From: UBA1563 sp037440065 | Lineage (GTDB): Bacteria; Bacteroidota; Ignavibacteria; Ignavibacteriales; Ignavibacteriaceae | Reading direction: 5' to 3' | Length of the DNA: 64,000 nt | Assembly (NCBI GenBank): GCA_037440065.1 | Contig: JBBIUV010000017.1 | Coordinates: 558,001 to 622,000 of the forward strand | In this document: piece after piece, positions 59,038 to 64,000 of the stretch | Layout: each line of letters opens with the position of its first letter | Numbering within the stretch: the stretch's first letter is position 1 | Notes under the pieces: generated by a model | Seen by the model: the letters and a program-made list of their open reading frames with translations, nothing else | Databases searched by the model: none | What the model was told of the DNA's origin: nothing | Program-made: the position numbers and the translations under genes

Positions 59038-60213
59038 ATGAAAAGAGCGACACGATTTTTGATCCTTTTATTCATAGCCGGAATCGGTTCAACTTTAGGT
59101 CAAAAAGTAAAAGTAACTGATTATCAGGTTCCCGTCAGTAGTGCAACGGTTTTCCGTTTTGATGGTAACTGGAGTTGGTCTCAGAATGGTTCTACCGTCA
59201 CCTCAAACGATGCCCGCGGGAAAGTACTTTACAAGACATTTTATTCTTCACTTCCTCTTGCCTGGTTTTTAAATGTCGACGCTGTTGGCGGTAAAAATCT
59301 TTCGGTTTACAATCACAATCTAAAACTAGATGTAAGTTTTTTAAAATACTTTTTAGAGAGCGCAGATTTTTTTGGATCTGCACAAGTTGTAGCTCAACAT
59401 ATAGGTTCATCTAAAAGTACAACACAAACAAATGATAATTACCGGCAAATTAAATCGGACATAACAGTTGGTTTTGGTTACGGTCGTTACATTAACGCAA
59501 CCGCTTTGGCTAAAGCTGTTCGTATTGAAGGACATTTACTGAGAGATAATGTCATAAAGGACAATTTGCCGAAAGAAACCATGATTGCTATTGCAAATAT
59601 CATTGATCGTCAGCAAGAATACCAGGAAGTTTATCAAACGACATATGAAACATTTTGGTTTGACGATATTGAAAAAGAAATTCAGAAAAGCGGTTTGATT
59701 GATGAATTCGGTGGAGTTGGATCAATCGGATTTCAACGCATGCGTCAGGTTCTATTCAATATAAATGAAAAAGTAAATGACCGATATTATGGATGGTTGA
59801 CTTCCGCAGGAATTTCAATTCCCACGTCAACTAGTGATCGTTCCCCCGTCGGTTCTCCAGAAGCAAGTTTGAGCGGCAGATATTCCTTCCCAATAAGTTG
59901 GGATACGCAAATCAATTTCAAGATAGATGTCCTCTCCCCACTTGATAGTTTATACTTTAAAAAATATACGGTGCGAGCCAATCTTGATTTTATTTATGAA
60001 TTGAGTAACCGAGTAAATTTTGTTTCAGGGTATAAGTTCGATTATGTTAAACAGCCCGGCTTAGTTGCAGAACCGGTGCATAACCTTGATGCCGCTTTTT
60101 TATATTATATAGAGAATAATATTTATCTAACAATTAACTCTAACCTGATAAAACAAGGGTCAAATCCAACGGTTTTAGGAACATCACTCGGGATTAACTA
60201 TAATATTTTTTAG
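59038..60213 (+). CDS. Outer-membrane beta-barrel-like protein, divergent from the nrf operon
   Basis: A 391-aa protein with a signal peptide (ATRFLILLFIAGIGSTLG, cut near Q22). Many alternating hydrophobic/polar strands follow, and it ends in Phe (GINYNIF), typical of outer-membrane barrels. The sequence resembles DUF481/porin-like proteins only in general character. A GGAG 5 nt before the ATG marks the start. It is transcribed away from the Rrf2 gene across 119 bp that contain the palindrome, so it may share its regulation. Function is not recognised. Confidence 0.7.
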   Translation: MKRATRFLILLFIAGIGSTLGQKVKVTDYQVPVSSATVFRFDGNWSWSQNGSTVTSNDARGKVLYKTFYSSLPLAWFLNVDAVGGKNLSVYNHNLKLDVSFLKYFLESADFFGSAQVVAQHIGSSKSTTQTNDNYRQIKSDITVGFGYGRYINATALAKAVRIEGHLLRDNVIKDNLPKETMIAIANIIDRQQEYQEVYQTTYETFWFDDIEKEIQKSGLIDEFGGVGSIGFQRMRQVLFNINEKVNDRYYGWLTSAGISIPTSTSDRSPVGSPEASLSGRYSFPISWDTQINFKIDVLSPLDSLYFKKYTVRANLDFIYELSNRVNFVSGYKFDYVKQPGLVAEPVHNLDAAFLYYIENNIYLTINSNLIKQGSNPTVLGTSLGINYNIF

Positions 60214-60229
60214 GAAATTTTGGGAGGGA

Positions 60230-61183
60230 TTATTTATTAAACAAAGAAAACTGTGATTGTGCCGGTTTTGATTTTAATATTCCTTTTTGTCTATCATCAT
60301 ATAATTTCCCCATTTCAGCACCGACAATAAATACAACGGCTGAATAATAAATCCAGAAAGCTATTACCACAACAATTACATAAGTTCCATAAATTTTTCC
60401 TAAAGTAGCAAAATTGTAAATGTAAAACCCGAAAATTTGTTTTGCTACTTCCCACAACAAAGCTGCCCACATTGCACCGAATCTCACACCTTTCTTTGAG
60501 ATTTTTTTTGTCGGAACAAATTTATAGAGCCATGAAAAAAGTGCAAAGATCAAAACTATTGCAAGCAGAGAGGTAAATACTTTTTGGAAGATTCCGTATT
60601 GGAGAAATTCAAATACTCCAAATTGTTCGGAAGCTTGACGAAGAATATCAATTAGTGGCAAAAAAATTGTCGCAATCAGAAAAACTAAAATTATTATAAT
60701 GATAGAAATAAAATCTCTTAAATATCCAAGTAAAAAATTTATATCTTCAGACGCACCGAATATTTTGTTGAGTACGGTTCTTAAACTGCTCAAGAATCCG
60801 CTTGCAGCAAAGAATAATCCAATAACTCCAATGAATCCAACGATATTGCGGTATTCAATAACTTCATTTATTCTTTTGTACAAAACATTTTTGGCAAAGT
60901 CGGCATAGACCGCATAAGGAATGATTGTATCAATAAGATGATTGATCTGAATTTCTACTGCAGAAGATTCTAAAAAGTGACCAAGCATCCAAAAAAGAAT
61001 AAGATTAAAAGGAATGATGCAAACGAACAGCGAGAACGCTAATCCCCCTGCAAAGAGAAATAGATGATGTTGATCTGTATTTTCGTACAAACCAATAGCA
61101 TAATGTTTCACTGCATCAACAAAACTTTTAAAATCGGGAGAGATTCTATAAAGTAGCGTGAATTTCTTAAAGTATCCTAACAT
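60230..61183 (-). CDS. YihY/BrkB-family inner membrane protein
   Basis: A 317-aa protein with about six membrane helices (near 42-65, 110-135, 150-180, 190-220, 235-255, 262-285). Family features include the FAGGLAFSLFVCIIPF start, GASEDINFLLGYLRD in the middle and FGAMWAALLWEVAKQIF then YIYNFATLGKIYGTYVIVV near the end. Once mislabelled RNase BN; its real function is unknown. It starts 16 nt after the purL stop, so it is probably cotranscribed. Confidence 0.9.
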   Translation of the reverse strand: MLGYFKKFTLLYRISPDFKSFVDAVKHYAIGLYENTDQHHLFLFAGGLAFSLFVCIIPFNLILFWMLGHFLESSAVEIQINHLIDTIIPYAVYADFAKNVLYKRINEVIEYRNIVGFIGVIGLFFAASGFLSSLRTVLNKIFGASEDINFLLGYLRDFISIIIIILVFLIATIFLPLIDILRQASEQFGVFEFLQYGIFQKVFTSLLAIVLIFALFSWLYKFVPTKKISKKGVRFGAMWAALLWEVAKQIFGFYIYNFATLGKIYGTYVIVVVIAFWIYYSAVVFIVGAEMGKLYDDRQKGILKSKPAQSQFSLFNK

Positions 61184-61199
61184 AATGGAAGCAAAATCA

Positions 61200-63422
61200 T
61201 TATTGGGGATCCATCAACTTACTAATTGTATTGAAGTAAATGTTAGAAAGAAGGAGAAGATTTATTTTATTCCCGTTAACTTGAAAAGATTTTCCACCAA
61301 CTTTACCGATTTGAGAAACATGAAAATTTTTCATTGATAAGAGCGCATCGAATACTTCTTTCTTCTCTGGGGAAACGGAAACAATCACACGTGATTGAGA
61401 TTCTGAAAAGAATGTAAAATCTTCGCGGGTACCAACCTCAAGTGATATTTCAGCACCAAATTGTTTCGCTTCGTTCATTATACAACATTCAGCAAGAGCG
61501 GTAATAATTCCTCCGTCAGAAACATCGTGTGCTGAATTGATCAACTTTTTACCGATCAATTCTAAAACGATTTCGTGTAATTGCTTTTCTTTTTCCAAAT
61601 CAATTTTTGGTGCATCTCCGGCAACAACTCCATGAATTACTTTTAAATATTCACTGCCTCCAATTTCTTCAAAATCTTCACCCAACACGTAGATTAAATC
61701 ATCTTCATGCTTGAAATAGGATGTCATAATATTGTTATAATCCTCAATCAGTCCAACCATTCCAATAACCGGAGTTGGATAAACCGAAGTATCGGGAGAC
61801 TCATTATAAAAACTTACATTCCCTCCGGTAACGGGAGTATCAAAATGACGGCAGGCTTCTCCCATTCCTTCAATTGCTTTACTGAACTGCCAGTAAATTT
61901 CCGGTTTATAGGGATTACCAAAATTCAAACAATTGGTAACGGCTAGAGGAATTCCACCGCTGCAAACAACGTTTCTCGCAGATTCGGCAACAGCAATCTT
62001 TGTTCCTTCTTTAGGATTAAGATAAACATATCTTCCGTTGCAATCGGTTTTAACAGCAAGCGCTTTGTTGGTTCCTTTTAACCGAATTACAGCTGCATCG
62101 CATCCTGGACCAACAACTGTATTTGTGCGGACCATCGAGTCATATTGCTCATACACCCATTTTTTAGAAACAAGATTTGGTGAAGAAAAAACTTTCAAAA
62201 ATGTTTCGGAAATATTTTCCGGCTGTTTGATTTCATTTAGAGGATAATTTTTTGTTTCGAAAAGATAAGTGGGTTCCGCTGTTTCCCTGTAGTAAACAGG
62301 TGCACCACCGCCGAGTACCAATTCGTGTGCTGGAAGTTCTGCTTTTTTTTCTTCAAGATATTCTATCTCCAAGTTACCGTCACTCGTTACTGCGCCGATG
62401 GTCTCACAATGCAAATCCCATTTTTCAAAAATTTGTTTAACTCTTTCTTCACATCCTTTTTTAGCAACAACAAGCATTCTCTCTTGACTTTCAGAAAGCA
62501 TAATTTCGTAAGCCGACATTCCCGCTTCACGAAGAGGAACTTTTGTAAGATCAATCTTCATTCCGGATTTTCCTTTTGCACTCATCTCTGAAGTTGAACA
62601 GGAAATTCCTGCGGCACCCATATCTTGAATACCAACAATCAAACCTTCTCTAATAATTTCTAAAGAAGCTTCCAGTAAAAGTTTTTCCGTAAAAGGATCA
62701 CCAACTTGTACCGAAGTTCTTTTAGCTTCCGATTCTTCCGAAATTTCTACCGACGCAAAAGTGGCTCCATGAATTCCATCTCTCCCGGTTGACGAACCGA
62801 TAATCATAACCGGATTACCTTCACCTTCAGCAGTTGCTGAAGCGGTTTGTCCGATTTTAACAATTCCTACCGCCATAGCATTAATGAGGGGATTACCTTG
62901 ATAACACTCATCAAAATAAACTTCGCCAGCCACGGTTGGAACACCAAAACTATTTCCGTAATCTCCGATTCCTTTTACAACTCCATCAAATAAATAACGG
63001 GTTCTTGCATCTTTTAAAGAACCGAAACGAAGTGAATTGAGCGATGCAATTGGTCTTGCGCCCATTGTAAAAATATCGCGCATAATTCCGCCAACACCGG
63101 TTGCCGCGCCTTGGTAAGGCTCCACTGCTGAAGGATGATTATGGCTTTCGATTTTAAAAGCTACAGCTAAACCATCACCGATGTCTACCAATCCTGCGTT
63201 TTCTTCACCGGCGCCAACGAGCAATTTGCCGCCGCTTCGCGGTAAGGTTTTCAAAAGTGCGATTGAATTTTTATAGCTGCAATGTTCACTCCACATTACA
63301 CTAAAAATTCCTAATTCAGTAAAATTTGGGGTACGACCCAGAATCTTACAAATTTTTTCGTATTCTTCTTCGTTTAATCCGTGCTCTATTGCTAAATCTA
63401 AAGTTACTTGAGGTTCTGTCAT
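61200..63422 (-). CDS. purL: Phosphoribosylformylglycinamidine synthase II
   Basis: Catalyses the ATP-dependent FGAR to FGAM step of purine synthesis. At 740 aa it is the small PurL type that works with PurS and PurQ, not found in the window. It shows TELGIFSVMWSEHCSYKNS, VAFKIESHNHPSAVEPYQGAATGVGG (active-site His), DIFTMGARPIA and SAHDVSDGGIITALAECC. Both halves of the internally repeated fold are complete. Confidence 0.98.
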   Translation of the reverse strand: MTEPQVTLDLAIEHGLNEEEYEKICKILGRTPNFTELGIFSVMWSEHCSYKNSIALLKTLPRSGGKLLVGAGEENAGLVDIGDGLAVAFKIESHNHPSAVEPYQGAATGVGGIMRDIFTMGARPIASLNSLRFGSLKDARTRYLFDGVVKGIGDYGNSFGVPTVAGEVYFDECYQGNPLINAMAVGIVKIGQTASATAEGEGNPVMIIGSSTGRDGIHGATFASVEISEESEAKRTSVQVGDPFTEKLLLEASLEIIREGLIVGIQDMGAAGISCSTSEMSAKGKSGMKIDLTKVPLREAGMSAYEIMLSESQERMLVVAKKGCEERVKQIFEKWDLHCETIGAVTSDGNLEIEYLEEKKAELPAHELVLGGGAPVYYRETAEPTYLFETKNYPLNEIKQPENISETFLKVFSSPNLVSKKWVYEQYDSMVRTNTVVGPGCDAAVIRLKGTNKALAVKTDCNGRYVYLNPKEGTKIAVAESARNVVCSGGIPLAVTNCLNFGNPYKPEIYWQFSKAIEGMGEACRHFDTPVTGGNVSFYNESPDTSVYPTPVIGMVGLIEDYNNIMTSYFKHEDDLIYVLGEDFEEIGGSEYLKVIHGVVAGDAPKIDLEKEKQLHEIVLELIGKKLINSAHDVSDGGIITALAECCIMNEAKQFGAEISLEVGTREDFTFFSESQSRVIVSVSPEKKEVFDALLSMKNFHVSQIGKVGGKSFQVNGNKINLLLLSNIYFNTISKLMDPQ

Positions 63423-63555
63423 ATTCTTTTCGAAGGTTAATTTTTACTATTCAAAATATAATGATTTAATTTTAGTTTGAACAGAGAATTAAATCAGTCA
63501 TAACGGAACTTTTGATTGAGAAATCCATCTAAATTCTAAAAGAAAGGATCGGATC

Positions 63556-64000
63556 ATGAAAAAACAATTACTACTTGCACTAGTTTTAGGATTTGCTATT
63601 TCTGCGCCAGGATTTGCTCAAGAAAAAGACTTAAAAGAAAAACTAAAACAAGTTGAAGGAAATCCCGAAAGCATCGTTGTAAAAACCGATAAAGGAACGG
63701 TAACTTTTGATAAAGCAGAAGCTGAAGAGTTGATGAAAATGTTAAAATCTAAAAAACATGCTAAAAAAGTAGTGGTCTTGGAGGGAGATGAAAATGAGTG
63801 CTGCGGCGATGATGTTGAAATTGATTTTGATGAGTTTTCCTTTCCTCCGCATAAATTCAAATTTCTTCATGATGGAGAATTAGACAGTAACCTCAGAATT
63901 GATCTTTCTGATATTATGGATTCCTTTGGCCCAAATAGAATTAAAAAGAAAATTGTTATCGAAAATAGAGACGGCAATAAAACCGTAACAGTTACAACCA
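63556..64000 (+). CDS. Secreted acidic protein of unknown function (N-terminal part, cut by window edge)
   Basis: 148 codons are open to the window end with no stop. It starts with a clear signal peptide (MKKQLLLALVLGFAIS, cut after FA, near residue 22), preceded by AAAGGA. The mature part is highly charged: a Lys/Glu helix (about 55-75: KAEAEELMKMLKSKKHAKK), then ENECCGDDVEIDFDEF with a Cys pair, a His/Phe-rich stretch (FPPHKFKFLH), and a DLSDIMDSF helix. The pattern near the end (VIENRDGNKTVTVT) suggests more beta structure. The family is not recognised. Confidence 0.75.
   Translation, partial: MKKQLLLALVLGFAISAPGFAQEKDLKEKLKQVEGNPESIVVKTDKGTVTFDKAEAEELMKMLKSKKHAKKVVVLEGDENECCGDDVEIDFDEFSFPPHKFKFLHDGELDSNLRIDLSDIMDSFGPNRIKKKIVIENRDGNKTVTVTT

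Noticed and set aside
63618..63860. 80-aa minus-strand frame at the right edge
   Set aside because: It is antisense to the signal-peptide protein starting at 63556, which has a ribosome-binding site and a sensible sequence.

Overview
The window is a stretch of bacterial chromosome dominated by core information-processing genes. The DNA is AT-rich and densely packed. Several traits point to the Bacteroidota/Chlorobiota group and most plausibly to an Ignavibacteria-like anaerobe or facultative anaerobe. The primary sigma factor is short (284 aa) and opens with the SLDKYLQEIG-type start seen in that group. The spc operon runs secY-map-infA-rpmJ with no adk. Mrp lacks its usual C-terminal CxxC. 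The four best promoter candidates look like ordinary TTG.../TA...T sigma-70 promoters, not the -33/-7 promoters of classical Bacteroides. The lineage is an inference from gene content, not from a search.

Layout. Positions 1-5018 (+): the 3' end of a gltD-like gene, then ppk, mrp, an Nfu-type scaffold gene and an AI-2E family permease. Positions 5021-10095 (-): a secretion/folding cluster of a 660-aa multi-parvulin lipoprotein, a 266-aa companion lipoprotein, a SurA-like protein and a MoxR ATPase. Then come metG (-) and rmuC (+), diverging from a shared promoter region. Positions 13707-19675 (-): engB, a membrane GAF-GAF protein with a degenerate GGDEF domain, deoB, two EutN/CcmL-type microcompartment vertex proteins, the primary sigma factor and an NlpC/P60 lipoprotein.

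Positions 19735-50706 (-) hold almost the whole transcription/translation core in one orientation: tRNA-Tyr, -Gly, -Thr, rpmG, tRNA-Trp, secE, nusG, rplK, rplA, rplJ, rplL, rpoB, rpoC; then rpsL, rpsG, fusA, tuf; then the S10, spc and alpha operons through rplQ. A tRNA-Gln gene sits inside the spc operon between rplR and rpsE. Intrinsic terminators or attenuators are visible between rplL and rpoB, between tuf and rpsJ, and after rplQ. The str operon has a near-consensus promoter.

Positions 50991-63422 are accessory: an esterase-like hydrolase, a sensor histidine kinase, and a compact six-gene operon for respiratory nitrite ammonification (Rrf2 regulator, YwiC-like membrane protein, NapH-like ferredoxin, methyltransferase, nrfH, nrfA). 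That operon has a promoter, a palindromic operator candidate at its head and a terminator at its end. A divergent outer-membrane-type protein, a YihY/BrkB membrane protein and purL follow. A secreted acidic protein of unknown function runs off the right edge.

Most likely to repay a second look: the two vertex proteins lying between deoB and sigA with no shell hexamer nearby; deoB, whose first beta strand lies upstream of any ordinary start codon; and the self-contained Rrf2-Nrf operon.
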